Shown here: positions 10,338-21,949 of the stretch, in pieces
How the letters are laid out: every line of letters begins with the position of its first letter
Position numbering within the stretch: the first letter of the stretch is position 1
Assembly (NCBI GenBank): GCA_037976565.1
Contig: CP137673.1
Span: 7,961,202-8,025,201 of the forward strand
Source of the DNA: Mesocentrotus franciscanus
Lineage: Eukaryota; Echinodermata; Echinoidea; Camarodonta; Strongylocentrotidae
Direction of reading: 5' to 3'
Length of the DNA stretch: 64,000 nucleotides
Notes under the pieces: generated by a model
What the model was told of the DNA's origin: nothing
Databases searched by the model: none
Seen by the model: only the letters and a program-made list of their open reading frames with translations
Program-made: the position numbers and the translations under genes

Positions 10338-13332
10338 TCCCCCCTAAAAAAATGAGGGGGGGGTGTCCCCCCGGGATTGCCGCCCCTGCCTATTATCATC
10401 TATTTGATTCACCTGTTTTCATGAAATAGGCCTACATCATTCCTGTTTTTTTCCTCATACGATGCCTGATGCACGGTATGCACCAATGATTTATAATCAT
10501 CATACAGTAGACCAACTCCTCTTTCATTATTTCTCTCTAAATGTACAGCTAGGAGTAGAAAACCCCTTTTTGAAGAGTCATAAATAGGGATCATTTGTGA
10601 TTTAAAGTGAAAATCCAAGCTTAAAATAGTGAAATTTGCTCTCAATGGTACTTGTCTAACATCTATATCTGCTTTGGAATGGATTCTATGATAATTTGAA
10701 GTGGATTCAACTCCAAATGAAGAGAAATACATATAGAGTACCGAAGTGTGACGTAACATTGGCCAAGTTGTCAAGGTTGCTGGTTCCAAACAATTATATG
10801 CTAAACAATGGTTTGCTGATCACATCAGCACCCAAAGCTGAATTTGCCCTACCCCAGACTGTTGCTTGAATGATTTCATGGTGAACCTCATGTCCAGGCC
10901 TGTTATTTCGAACCAGTAACCTGGACGACGAATATATGACGTTAGCACTTCGGTACTCAAGTGATAAATGACTCCTTAAAGGGTGGATTTCCCCCTATCC
11001 ATTAACATGTCAGTTGCTTTCTTCGCCTCTCTGAATGGTCACTGGTTTGCCACTTCCCCCTTTTCTCTTCTTCCGACTCTTTCTACCCCTCTCTCAAAAG
11101 CTCAAACAGACTGGTAATGTAAACTTATCATTTATTGTGACTTGAAGGGCTGTAGGCTGCAGCCCACAAGACTGACAAGCTGGTCTGGTGATCGTTTTGA
11201 CAATTTCTCTGAAAACCCTGCCCCAGTGTGTACCCATTCAAAACACTGGGAGGGTGGCATTTAGCCCCCATCATCCCATTCCTCTAAAAACATGTAGGGA
11301 TTTCAACAAGCCTTTCTGATTATGTTGATATTTAATTTCAAGATATTATCTAAGATATCACTTCCCCCAAAAAAAAAAAAAAAAAATTGTGGTCATGTCC
11401 ATCATTCATATTCCTCACTAATTAATATAAGCAAGCATATGTATTAAGAAAATTTAAAAAAATAAAATCAAAACCACAAAACAAACAAAACATACAGCGA
11501 ATTCTGTAATTTATAAAAATATAATTTATTAAAATTGCCAACCTAAAACTTTGGAGGCTTGCGAATAATCTTTCAGTTCGAGTATTACCAATTATCATCA
11601 CCACTTAAAATAAAATGTGGGACCATTACAATGAAACATTATGTAATCATAACATGATTTCTTTGGGATATACATTAGGTACAAATATACAATCTAATAT
11701 ATTCATTGTTAGATCATAGTACTATGCCACATATTCAGTACCAACTGTACATGCAATGAAAAGCATGCAATTTTACACACATAAATAAATAGGATAGCAT
11801 TTTAAAGAAATGGAATGTGAAATAATAATGGTCATTTTTGTGCATGAATAAACATTGAAAAGAAGGTATACATGTATACAGCTATACACATTACAAATTT
11901 AAGAAACAAAAACAAAAACAAACACCCCAAAAAAAAAAAAAAAATGAGGAATAAAAAGGATCTTACAACTCACTTTCTAAAATGGTTGTCATTCATATTC
12001 ATAACACAATATTTCACCCCTATTTTTTTTAAGGATTTATGCACAGACACAGATTTTGAAAATTTTATCTAATTTAATTTCTTTTGTACTCCATGTTGAC
12101 TATAATGAGTTCACAAGAAAGAGCAAAATCACTAAGTAAGTTTAAGTCAAAACAGGTATACAATAGAAAAGACAAAAAAAGTTATGCAAAATTAGTAAGA
12201 CCAAAACACATGTAATATCATTGTTGACAGTAAGAACGATCTTTAATATAAACAAAAAATGATCAAACTACAAACAAAATGCAAGTTTCTGATAAAAATT
12301 GATTAGTCATTCCATAATATTCTATGCACTTCATGAACTACTGCATAAGTTTTTTTAAGTGTAGAAAAATAAATACATGTCACTAATTTTTTATGGATCA
12401 CATAACTCTTAATTACAAGCAAAAGAAAAAACAAAACATGGAAAGATCATTCTTATTTTCCTATTAAAAAAGGAGGCAACATATTTACTCATACATTTAA
12501 AGTAGAAACTTATATGATTTAAAAAGTAATATATCTTAATAGCCGAACCACCCCTTTAAAATAATGTAACAGTTTTACAATCAAAAGAATTACAGACAAT
12601 ACAAATTATTAGACATTATTGACTTGGGTAATCAAATTCCAATGATGAAGATTTAAAAGAACCCACACCCAAACATACATAAGTGATTACCAAACTAATA
12701 TTAAAAAAGAGAACTGTAAAACAAGAAACTTAGGAGCTTGTTGAATCTTTGCGAATTTCCCAAGTGGTTTTGACTTGTGAACTATTCATGAAGTGAAATT
12801 ATTTAATGAAAACTGACACAAAACTGAATATTTTGCAATTCGCAAAAGCTTCTTGCTATGAAATTTGTTTGCAATAGTTTCACGGCTCTAAAGTTTCTGG
12901 TTTTACAGTAAAAAGATTCATAACAAATATATCTCACATCCTTTCTATACATTTTTTTTTTTTTTTCAATAGTTTTTTTTTATTGATTCCAAACAATACA
13001 AATCACTCTTAGAAATAAAATACAATTGTTTTTTCTTAACTAATTTCAAACCATTTTCATAACATAGATTGTACGATTGATGAAAAAAAAAGGAAATCAA
13101 TTGTAACATAAAACAAATGACCCCATCCAACCAAACACACTACTAACCCCCACCCTCCCCACCATGCGACACACACACACCAGTGCACATACACACACAC
13201 ACACAAACTCATCCACACAAACAAAACACGCATCCCCCCACCCACGTTCACACCCTCCAGAAACATCCTACCCACACAATGTAATACTCCCCCTGTAGGC
13301 AATTATCACATATTTTCTATGGGGTTCATTAA
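10338..13332. other. Long AT-rich non-coding stretch
   Basis: No coding signal. It contains homopolymer A/T runs (for example near 11370, 11930 and 12950-12980) and a CA-rich microsatellite at about 13168-13205. Short frames here lack domains. Confidence 0.6.
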
Positions 13333-13719
13333 AGGTAAAGACCAGTTTTGGAAACGCCCCTCTCTCACAAAATGAAATGGAAGCTCTCATTACCAATCAT
13401 GTGAAAGAATATGTTTTGACTAATACGTGATGATACCAATTTTGCCGTGAAACTGCCTACTAATTGATATATTTGGTAAATTATTATATCTATTGGGACC
13501 AAGTAGATATCGCGCGTGGTCGCATAGTCCCATATACATCTTTCTGTGTACAGTGCTTGTAACTTTAACCAAGACTGGGCAAAATTTCTTATAATTTTGA
13601 TGATTTCAGAACCTTGCAGTACACACCAATACTTATATGCTAGATGATCAACCTTTTCTGATCGATTACACAACGTTTCTTTCACAATGCAATCGCATGA
13701 CCAGAACTGGTCTTTATCT
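13333..13719. mobile_element. Small non-autonomous DNA transposon (MITE) with TTAA target duplication
   Basis: A 387-bp insert is flanked by TTAA at 13329-13332 and 13720-13723. Its ends are inverted repeats: AGGTAAAGACCAGTTTTGG on the left and the reverse complement of AGATAAAGACCAGTTCTGG on the right (17 of 19 matching). TTAA duplication is used by the piggyBac and Kolobok superfamilies, and the AG start favours a Kolobok-like relative. It has no transposase gene. Confidence 0.85.
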
Positions 13720-13723
13720 TTAA

Positions 13724-14789
13724 AATAGGTCTAAAATGGACAAGCAAACTTTATTTTTAAAAAGGAGGGGGAAAAAAAGAAGACATGGAAGTATCTAAAA
13801 AGAATGAATTCCAAATATTTCATCCTTTTAATATATTAAAATTAGGCTCATCTTCCCTGATAGCAGACTGTCTTAAAGACGTCATCAACTGGTCAACCGT
13901 GACCCGTCTATGACAGATATGAATACGACATGATTTTTTAATGTTATGGAGATTAGAATGTGATGTAGTAATCATGTTACTTGCATGACAATTTTACAAC
14001 TTGTTATAATGCTTATTATGTAATATATGTATTGCCTATATAGACCAATATTAACCAGTAGGATCTAATGGTTTGAACAGGGGTGTAAAATACTAAGTCA
14101 AACCAGTACAAACCTTTTGAAGACCAGTGACTAAAAAACAAACAACTATTGTTCAAGGAACCTTGCAAGCAGTTGACTAGAAAACTGTTTATGGTTGCTG
14201 ATATTTCTCCTCTGTACCAGCAAAATGAGACAGTTCTCTGCTTTATCCTAAAAAGTATTAAACCTCATTGTATAAGCGCGGCCCTGAGCTGAGGCAAAGC
14301 CCAAGACTGCTAAGCTTGGAATAGGCTTCAAAAGGTACATGTATTGACTTGCGACTTTTGTGTGCACTTGGTCTTTGGAAATTAGTCATATGTCTTGATC
14401 ACACATGAAAGAAGGAAACTAATCATTTGAAATTTCTTATAAAATCATGTTAGTGGCCCTTGTGGGTTAAATGATATTTGAGTCCACTCTTGTGTTTCCA
14501 ACACATGATGTGACTTAACTGAGCCTGTATATATTTTTCACCTTCTTAAAGGCCATTGGCTGCAGATTGATGCAAGCATCTTATTCATCTGGCTTGTTTC
14601 AAGATGCCTCATGCAGACAATGATGTCTTTGTAATCGAGGTCCAGGGCATAGTAAACACACGGCAGGGTCTTACAGTGTCTGTATTACAGCCAGATGTCA
14701 TTTCTTATCTTTTTTAAACCTATAATGTCTTTGCAAGAACTGAATACGTAGTCACAGAGCTCCAGAGATTTTCATGAGAAATTGAGAAA
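13724..14789. other. Non-coding stretch
   Basis: No gene or clear repeat recognised. It is AT-rich, with no long open frame. Confidence 0.6.
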
Positions 14790-16616
14790 TTTTGTGGTAT
14801 CCTTCTTTCCTCTTTCCTAAATCTTCAGTGGAAAAAGCCGCAGAGAGTGTACGGGATGTTGTTCGCCGTGCAACTTCATCCATCAACCGTGCTCATCATG
14901 GTAATACAAATGGGGTAAGTGAACGTGATGCTCTTAACAAGAGATGTGGGTTCTTCATACAGTATTTACCATGTCCTTGATACACCTGCTAACGCTGGAC
15001 ATTCAGCGCTTGGCTTCCTCGAATTGCACCTCGTGAACTTCCGGCACCGTCCAATCACAATGGCCCAGGTATGCGCTATACCTCCAAAAACGTGCCTCCT
15101 CCCCACATTATTTTGACCTCTCTTCTGATGAAGAGGATTCACCAAATTCCTCCACAAAGTATTGTGAAAAATGGATTGAAAAGACAAATTGGTGGAAAAC
15201 GCAATCACTCTGACCATTCGACCGGTGGAAATACAAAAATAAAAACAAAAAACAACCCCATCCATCGATGTATATCCCGAGGAGGAGGAAGAAGAAGAAA
15301 TGTTCTCAGATATACCGGCACTTTACCATCCTCTCCAAAATGGGTGTTCGTTGACCAAAGGATGTCAAAGTGTTTTGGGGTTAAAAAAGTGATTTAAAAC
15401 CTATTGTATTGATCAAAGGTATGATGGGATACATTCGCTCATCTCTCAATGAATTTAAGACGTTGATATTGGCAAATACATCAGAGCGAGATTATGTCAG
15501 ACTCGTACTAGTGTCTGATCAATTAAACGTCCCTATCGCTTTTCCCTGGGCCACCATGAGGGATTTTGATATAGACAATTCTGGAACGAATCGAAGAGGT
15601 ACTAAATAGCAACAAGGATTTTTCATCAATCCCGGATTCATGATTCAATTCCATCATGTTGTGAACCCTGTGGGGGCGCAAGTTTGATGGCTTATCCACC
15701 ACTCTAGCTGCTCTGAAGAAAAAAAATCCATTGTCACAGTCCCCGAGGGTAATGATGGTATGTGCTTCACGAAAGCTATCCTCATTGCAAAAATTGGTCT
15801 AGGAACGATCGCGCTACGCCGGCTGCATTTTTATCCGAGGCATGTAAATTGCACAGGTTGGCGGGTGTACCAGAGGGTGAGGTTGACAGTCGTCAATACA
15901 ATGCCTTTCAGGCTGTTCTTTCACCAGATTATAGATTGATGATTTATAGGGTCGTCACAAAGAAGCTCTCATGTATGCAGGTCCTCCGGCAGGTGAACCA
16001 CTCTTTTTGTATTATTAGTGAACCATGATGTGCAAGTTTTGTGTGAACAGAGTGTCACGAGACGTATCGTGATCCGAGATATCACAACTGCTGTTGCAAC
16101 GAATTGTGATCATGATACTTTCTGTGAGACCGATAATACAGCCTGTGTATGTGATAAATGCAACGTGACATTTCTTACTGAAGGCCATTTTAAAATGCAC
16201 ACCATTCACATGTTTTTATGGTAAAAGCGCATGCCAAAGAAACTTCAAATGTCGAAGTTGCCAGAAAATTTTCGACACTGACTTAATGGGAATTGAAAGA
16301 GAGGATCATAAATGTTCTAACAAGAAATGCAATACCTGTAAAGAGACTGTAGACGGCCACTACCACAAATGCTACATGAAGGTGCCGCACTAAAGCCCTC
16401 ATTTCCAACAGGAAAATGCAAAGCCTTCCCCGCTTTGACCCCAAAAGAAAAAAATTAAGAAAATTAAGAAAAAGCAAGGAAAATAATTTTTCCACAAAGT
16501 ACATTTTTTTTATATTTCGAATGCACGCAGGAAACAGGTTTGTATGTTCCAAACCATGTCCATGCCACTTGGGAGTGTGTAAATTGCATGGACGGTAAAC
16601 ATCCCGCAAAGCAACA
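14790..16616 (+). pseudogene. PolB N-terminal and zinc-finger/exonuclease-start relic
   Basis: Successive broken frames give a low-complexity N-terminus that ends in an acidic SSDEED-type patch. Then come the RDYVRLVLVSDQLNVPIAFPWA module (about 15484-15555), the YAGPP module near 15975, zinc-finger cysteines around 16040-16380, and the first exonuclease block near 16495-16560. An apparent GTAAGTG donor at 14915 matches the same point at 36226, suggesting a conserved intron or low-complexity region. In this family these modules precede the polymerase core. Frameshifts and stops are dense, and the exonuclease block is cut short and joined to a palm fragment. Confidence 0.8.
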
Positions 16617-18298
16617 TTGCAAACGATGCGGCCCTCAGGACGAAAGGTCCATCATCCTGTCTTGCCACACCGTTCGGGGGGTAAGTTGACTATCACTCTA
16701 TGTAGAACATGCACTACATCTTTAAACCAAGGCCCTTGTTCCCATAGTGAATTAAAAGGTGTGTGGGTGTCTGAGGAGTTAAAAAAGGCAATGGAAATAG
16801 GGTATTCTAATTTGAAGTTAGAAGAAGAGTGCCACTTTCCAGCTTCTACACAATACAATCGTCAGACGTACGAAGATGGGCTATTTGCCCCTTACATCTA
16901 AAGTTTTTCGTGGGCATTTCATAAAACTCACGGCCACGCCTACCAATCCACGGGGGATCGACCCCTTTTTTAGATGTCTCACACTCCCAAGCGCCTGTAA
17001 CTTACTGTATCGTACTAACTATCTCCAACCCGAGAAAATTGGTTTGATCCCTCCGGATGGTTACATCAGTTCTAAAAACAGTCAATCAGTGCAGGAGAAT
17101 GGCTTCATCACAAAGCACTCACCAGGCGTATTGATATACAACATGCCTTTCACGGTGGAGTATGTATGGTACACGCGAGATATGTTGACGACTACGGGGA
17201 GATACGGGAATAAAAACATGTATGGGATTTTTGGGGTGTTTTACCATGGATGTCCAACATGTTTTGTCAAGGGGGACCAACAAACCTCACAATAGGAAAG
17301 AAAATGGTGGATCTGTATAAGAAGACGGTACGTAGGATTGACCTCCTACAAAATGCAGGATACATCGTTCATCATACACAGTCATGATTGGAAAGTCGAA
17401 AGAAAAAACCCCAAAATACTGGCAAATGTCTGTCATCTAAAAGACATGTTTCAACAGCCCCTCAATCCTAGACATTCGTTTTTTTGAGGGCGTACCGATG
17501 GTTGTTCATTATTTTACGAGGCCAAACCTGGGGAAAAAATTTTGTACGATTTCACCAGTTTATATCCGTACATTAACAAATTCTCAAAGTACCCACTCGA
17601 TCACCCTAGGATTATTTTGTCGCACTTCCTACCCATCGAAAGTATTTACGGTCTGGTAGAATGTAGGATAACGCCCCGTAAAGAGCTCTATCATCCCGTA
17701 CTACCTTATAGGTCCTTTGGTAAGCTCATGTTCCCTCTCTGTCGAACATGTACCGATACGTTGAATCAAGAACGATGTAACCATTCTAAAAGCGAGAGAG
17801 AGTTGGAAGGTGTTTGGGTTAGTGAAGAACTGAAAAAAGCTGTAGAGTTTGGGTATACTAACCTTAAAAGTTTGGCATTATAACAGATTTACCGTCTATG
17901 ACAAAAGCACACGTACAGGAGGGCTGTTCACGTCATACATCGACGCGTTCATGCGTATTAAAAAACAAGAATCGTCTGGTTACCCCGCACACGTGAAAAA
18001 TCCTGAGGATCGCAAGAATACTTCTCTCACGAAGGTATCCAACTCGATCCCGCAAAGATAGCCCAAATTGGGCTAAGAACAATCTCAATGTTCTATGGGG
18101 TAAATTTGCCGAAAGGGAAAACTTGAAGAAAACAGTGTTTGTAAGAAGACATGGCCGAATTATTGAAATATTTCAGAGATGATGGGGTAGAGGTGAAAGA
18201 CTTGATCGTTCGTAATGAACACTCCATTACATTACACACAGACCGCGGGATTCATAGCAAGTTTTACGACCGCACTAGCGTGTCTGAAATTGTATAAA
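16617..18298 (+). pseudogene. PolB core relic with out-of-order segments
   Basis: At 16617-16901 a fragment of the palm-side region (HHPVLP, LCRTCTTSLNQG, KAMEIGYSN) appears before its normal place. It is followed by the upstream pre-palm block (16902-17295, PFFRCLTLPSACNLLYR and YHGCPTCF). Motif A, DFTSLYPYINKFSKYP, follows at about 17548-17595, then HPVLPYRSFGKL, and finally the NIIIASFTTALA-type helix near 18245-18295. The second copy of the palm fragment resembles the minus-strand PolB at 55.0-55.3 kb more than its neighbours. The YDTDS motif C is lost. The 3' end is fused in frame to ATPase sequence. Confidence 0.82.
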
Positions 18299-18830
18299 AG
18301 TATCCTTAAAAAAACCTCAAAAATGATCGATAAACCACCGATGAATATAGTGTGGTTTTACAGCAAATACCAATTGTGTTATTCAGAAATGCATGCCTCC
18401 ATTCCAACCATTGAATTTCACGAAAATTTACCCATTGATTGTAACGATCTTACATCAGCCGAAAGGCCAACATTATTTGTCATTGACGATTTGATGGATG
18501 CTGCCGCCTACGACAAGAGGGTAGCTGCTTTATTTACAAAGGGTTGTCACCATAAGAACGTTAGTGTCGTTTATATAACTCAAAATTTATTTCACCGTGG
18601 TAAGGAGTCGAGGATCATTTCCCTCAAAACACAATATTATTGCCTGTTCAAAAATGGTAGGGATAAATTGCAAATAACGTGTCATGGAAAACATGGCGTA
18701 CTAAGTTTTTTCAAGAAGCTTATAACGATGGTACGAAAAGTAAATAGGGTTATTTGTTTGTGGATCTCAAACCGACACACCCGAGGACTTTACTCAACAA
18801 CGCATACATTTCAAAAGTATAAAATATCAA
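18299..18830 (+). pseudogene. FtsK/HerA-type packaging ATPase relic fused to PolB end
   Basis: The open frame from 18215 begins as PolB (FTTALACLKLYK) and becomes ATPase from about 18299. Walker B is present (TLFVIDDLMDAA), as is the downstream ITQNLFHRGKESRIISLKTQ block typical of Polinton/adintovirus packaging ATPases. The Walker A loop and everything before it have been deleted, together with the small ORFs that separate PolB from ATPase in the 57-64 kb copy. After ~18690 the frame shifts, but the homologous C-terminus (EAYNDGT-type segment) can still be followed. It cannot hydrolyse ATP as it stands. The family's role is packaging genome into capsids. Confidence 0.85.
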
Positions 18831-18848
18831 CGAACAGTCTATGGGGTC

Positions 18849-19151
18849 TTGACGAGTGCGGACACATGCCGTGCAAAGGAATTCCTCAAGACTGCGGACA
18901 GAGGTCTCATAGATGCCATCTGCGAGTGTGTCATCAACGTGCTTCGCAGAAATGTCAAACTCTCTTCTGTTCACAAACGTTCACTGGGCAAGCACAAACG
19001 TCATCTTCTCAAATTAGCAGACTGGAAGAGATCTCTAAAATAACGACAACAAATCGTCACTCCGGGAGGAGGTTTCTTCATTCCTCTTCCTTCCAGACTG
19101 GTGGGTCCCGTCTTGGGTGCTCTTTCGAACATTGTCGCCATTGGTAAATAG
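18849..19151 (+). pseudogene. pX-like small basic protein, one in-frame stop
   Basis: About 100 codons, with the same plan as 62781-63094: an N-terminal helix with an ICECVINVL segment, a basic middle (KHKRHLLKLADWKR), then a glycine-rich hydrophobic tail (GGGFFIPLPSRL and GPVLGALSNI). A single TAA (19041-19043) interrupts an otherwise open frame. No clean ATG precedes the frame, so the start may be damaged. Position after the ATPase matches the 63-kb copy. In adintovirus-like elements, proteins of this shape have been compared with adenovirus core peptide pX; condensation of packaged DNA is a reasonable inference. Confidence 0.72.
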
Positions 19152-19168
19152 AACAGAATTGAATACAA

Positions 19169-19849
19169 ATGGAAAACACGCGAAAAATGGTGTTGGTATC
19201 GCAAGAAACTTTACGAAATTTGCAAGCTTAACATCCCACGGTGAAAGAGAAACAAATCAACATGTTGGACGAACAGATAAGAACGATTCTTGAACGAGAC
19301 CATCTCAATATTCATCGTAAAGAAATCAAGAATATCGTGTTGCGCGGCACTTCACCCCGTGACTATGTGAGGCTCATTCTTTTTTCTGCGCAGTTAAATG
19401 TACCCGTCTCCTTTCCCTGGGCGACTGTGGAACATTTCGACATAAGCGCAATTTTGGATAGAATTGAGATCAGATTACATCATATCGTGAATCCTGCGGG
19501 TGGGCGCGCGAGTAAGTTTGATGGACTCCCCGAACAATTGGCTGCGCTTAAAAAGCGATCAATCATCACAATACCACCCTCCGAGGCCGACAAGAAAGAG
19601 GACATAGCGGACAGAAGGTTCGACAGAGCGGAAATGAAATACCGCATCGCCGTATACTACGAGTTCAAAGAGGAAGAAGATTATGAGCAAGACCGTGATT
19701 CAGAGGAAGAAAGGTGGGGCAACGAGTAAAATGACAGGTATAGAGAACACAGCGACGAGGACATCAAGGACGTAGAAGCCCCCGAGGTGTTAGAATTCCC
19801 AGATACCAACGATAGTGATGAGTACGAGGAGTACTTTAATGGGCAATAG
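19169..19849 (+). pseudogene. Chimeric ORF: capsid-side protein start + PolB N-module + acidic tail
   Basis: An ATG at 19169 opens like the conserved protein at 63095 (compare MENTRKMVLV with MEYTKKMTLV, and LDEQIRTIL with LDESIQSIL), with one in-frame TAA at 19229. Near 19320 it changes in frame to the PolB N-terminal module (RDYVRLILFSAQLNVPVSFPWA). Near 19590 it changes to the acidic protein module (EADKKEDIADRR). The 19241-19729 frame is fully open; a frameshift then leads to the acidic end (DEYEEYFNGQ, stop at about 19849). Three gene pieces joined without losing frame suggests either chance or selection for a coding product; I cannot tell which. Confidence 0.75.
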
Positions 19850-19909
19850 TAATAATAATAAAAATTATTAATAACAAAATAACACTACACTAAATTAAAT
19901 TACACCTAC

Positions 19910-20194
19910 GCACGACAGATGCCAGGTTCACGCACATCCTCTAGGGGTCGCCTTTGTTTGTTCACCCGCTTTGTACATGTATTAGTAAGATAATCCTTTC
20001 GTAATACTCGTTGTTATAGAGAGTTTATCCTTTTAACACCCAAGTACAATTATCCTAACCAGAACCAGATGTTAGTGTCACACGTTTGAAGTTTCATCTT
20101 AATCGTGAAATCCGTTGCGAGGGGTCTGTATATAATTGTGAGTTATTTTTTTGTTTTCTCTCACTTGAATCAGAACTTGAATCTACAATTAATC
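19910..20194 (+). promoter_or_regulatory. Upstream region of PC4-like A with TATA box
   Basis: The block contains TTCACGCAC and TAGGGGTCGCC followed by TTGTTCACCCGCTTTGTA. It is nearly identical to the unit repeated three times before the paralogous gene at 35343. A TATATAA lies at 20129-20135, 60 bp before the ATG. A 43-bp segment between TATA and ATG is missing in the other copy. Confidence 0.6.
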
Positions 20195-20827
20195 ATGGAC
20201 GCCTTTCCTACTGAAACCGATATTCTCAATGACGGACTAGGTGTTTCTCCTCGATTTTATAGAAAGGGAAAAGCTCCAAAGGAGTTATTCCGTACGTTAC
20301 TTTCCGTTGCAAGAGTAATGCACGTACTTGTAATACTGCTACACCGAGAGTTCTTCTATTTACATTTAAGAACATTTAACAGATTTGGAGAGGAGATTGT
20401 ATACAGTGGATCTTCTCTTTTCATGGGAGAAGACGAAATGTTTTCTTTTTTGAATGGTCTAGAGGAGATTGATAACCAGCTACACAGCTACGATGGCCAT
20501 GCTGGGGCTAGCTGCAGTATTGAAGTTGATACTTTCGGTAAATTCGATGAGCCAGACCGCTATAAAAATTTATCAACCAAATATGAAAGGACATCCTTAT
20601 ATGTAGAAACCGGTGTCGTGGGAGGTAAACAGTTCGTGGACATACGGCAGGTAATTGAGTACCACGGTAGAAGCTACAATACCTCCAATGGTATGTGTCT
20701 GTATGTAGATGCCTGGACAAAACTTGTACATCTACACGGTGAAGTCATGGACCGTATAAGGGAGGAACGTGATTTAGATGTTTCTGACGATGAGTTTCAC
20801 CACTTGCTATGGGTTGTACGATCTTAG
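20195..20827 (+). CDS. PC4-like protein A, copy 1 (3' end frameshifted)
   Basis: 210 codons from the ATG shared with the copy at 35343; the longer frame upstream is not conserved, so I use this ATG. The C-terminal half (about residues 130-190) has the PC4 pattern: a strand ending in KQFVDIRQVIEY, a turn with GMCLYVDAW, and a helix. The earlier part (about residues 45-100, YLHLRTFNRFGEEIVYSGSS and the following helix) looks like a second, diverged PC4-type unit. PC4-fold domains bind single-stranded DNA; here a role in replication or transcription of the element is inferred. Compared with the copy at 35343, a small deletion replaces the last ~12 residues after DDEFHHL. The two copies are otherwise very similar. 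Confidence 0.72.
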   Translation: MDAFPTETDILNDGLGVSPRFYRKGKAPKELFRTLLSVARVMHVLVILLHREFFYLHLRTFNRFGEEIVYSGSSLFMGEDEMFSFLNGLEEIDNQLHSYDGHAGASCSIEVDTFGKFDEPDRYKNLSTKYERTSLYVETGVVGGKQFVDIRQVIEYHGRSYNTSNGMCLYVDAWTKLVHLHGEVMDRIREERDLDVSDDEFHHLLWVVRS

Positions 20828-21015
20828 CAGCAGTACTGGGCCCCTTGGGCAGTTTTTAATCCGGGGTATTTATCCATCTTAATCTTTCTTAATCCTTCCA
20901 TAAAACAATAGGGAAGAGGAAATGAAATTTAATGAGGTATTTCCGGTCAGGAAGTGTGTTAATTAATGCAGGTAGTTTTTTACATGGGAAAGGGGGGCAT
21001 CTGGGTCATAAAACT

Positions 21016-21210
21016 CGAATTATGAGGGTCTTTCCTCTGGAGGAAGTGTTTACATCATGGAGTCATAATCATGGGAGAGGTCTGGGGATGGACGTGTTAC
21101 TGGTAGGACGGGCAATGACCAAATGACCAAAACAATGGGCCTGTCCCAGTTATGTTGCTTGTACTTAGGTACGTATCAGACCAATGAGAATGCGAGGATC
21201 CTTCTTGTGG
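21016..21210 (+). promoter_or_regulatory. Putative shared regulatory/terminal block
   Basis: Clearly related to 57055-57237. Common strings include CTGGAGGAAGT, GATGGACGTGT, GACCAAATGACCAAA and GACCAATGAGAATGCGAGGA. Here it precedes PC4-like B; at 57 kb it precedes PolB. It may be a promoter or an element-terminal sequence. Confidence 0.6.
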
Positions 21211-21260
21211 GAGTGACGTCACCACTGACGCCAGAAGGCCTACCGGGACACATCTTGGCA

Positions 21261-21794
21261 ATGAAGGTATGTGCTTTTGCCGTATGGTTTATTTATTTAT
21301 TTATTTATCTAAGTATTTTGAATAAATATATTAGTATACATGTATAGCTTAATTGAATGCATGGGGGGTGAGTGGATGGGAGGGTTACATGAAGGTCTTA
21401 CATCGTGGTAGCATGCATAATGATACTCATTTTTGTCTTTTATTCACAATAGGATCTGAACAGCGAGGGTAAAGAAAATACATACAAGGTGCGTGAAGAG
21501 GCAGGTTGTCATCATAGTCATGAAGAAAATTTTGAATTGTTTGAATTTGAATCGGGGTCAGAACCATTTCATTTGGGCGGGCAACGTTATGCGGTGGTAA
21601 AAAAATACAGGGGTGTCACATACGTTGCTATTCGGGAATATTACAAGGACAAAAAGAGTCAAAATACTCCAAATAGGATGTTACCGGGAATCAGGGGAAT
21701 CAATCTCACGGCAGACAACTGGTGGCAAATGACAAAATCCATCATGAGCATCAGTGATGCAGTCCGTGCCAAAATCAAGGCAGACAAAGACTAG
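21261..21794 (+). CDS. PC4-like protein B, two exons
   Basis: I propose exon 1 as ATG AAG (21261-21266) with GTATGT donor, a 186-bp intron, and exon 2 from 21453 after a CACAATAG acceptor. The frame then runs open for 114 codons. The C-terminal domain fits the PC4 fold very well: HLGGQRYAVVKKYRGVTYV, IREYY, a loop, GINLTADNW, then a helix ending SISDAVRAKI. The N-terminus is acidic (EEAGCHHSHEENFELFEFE). PC4 proteins are single-strand DNA-binding coactivators. The second copy of this gene lies at 44640-44973 on the other strand with a matching acceptor. The acidic gene follows immediately in both places. A start inside exon 2 (21489) uses no ATG, which is why I favour the spliced model. Confidence 0.7.
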
Positions 21795-21949
21795 TTTGGC
21801 TTTTCATTTTCATTTTCAACAAAATTTAATGAATAATAATAATAAAAAAAAGAAAGAAAAAAAAATGTAAAAAATATATATATATAGATATATATATATA
21901 TATACATATTGGCACTCTTTGCACGCTTGCTCTCTCACCCGCACCTTAG
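21795..21949. repeat. (TA)n run between PC4-B and the acidic gene
   Basis: Short spacer with an A-rich stretch and TA dinucleotides at about 21875-21905, followed by a pyrimidine-rich tract and a CCTTAG splice acceptor at 21948-21949. Confidence 0.8.

Noticed and set aside
10977..12558. Possible third TTAA element: TTAAAGGGTGG at the left and CCACCCCTTTAA at the right
   Set aside because: Only about nine bases match between the ends after allowing an indel, and the interior shows no supporting structure. Chance is likely in AT-rich DNA.
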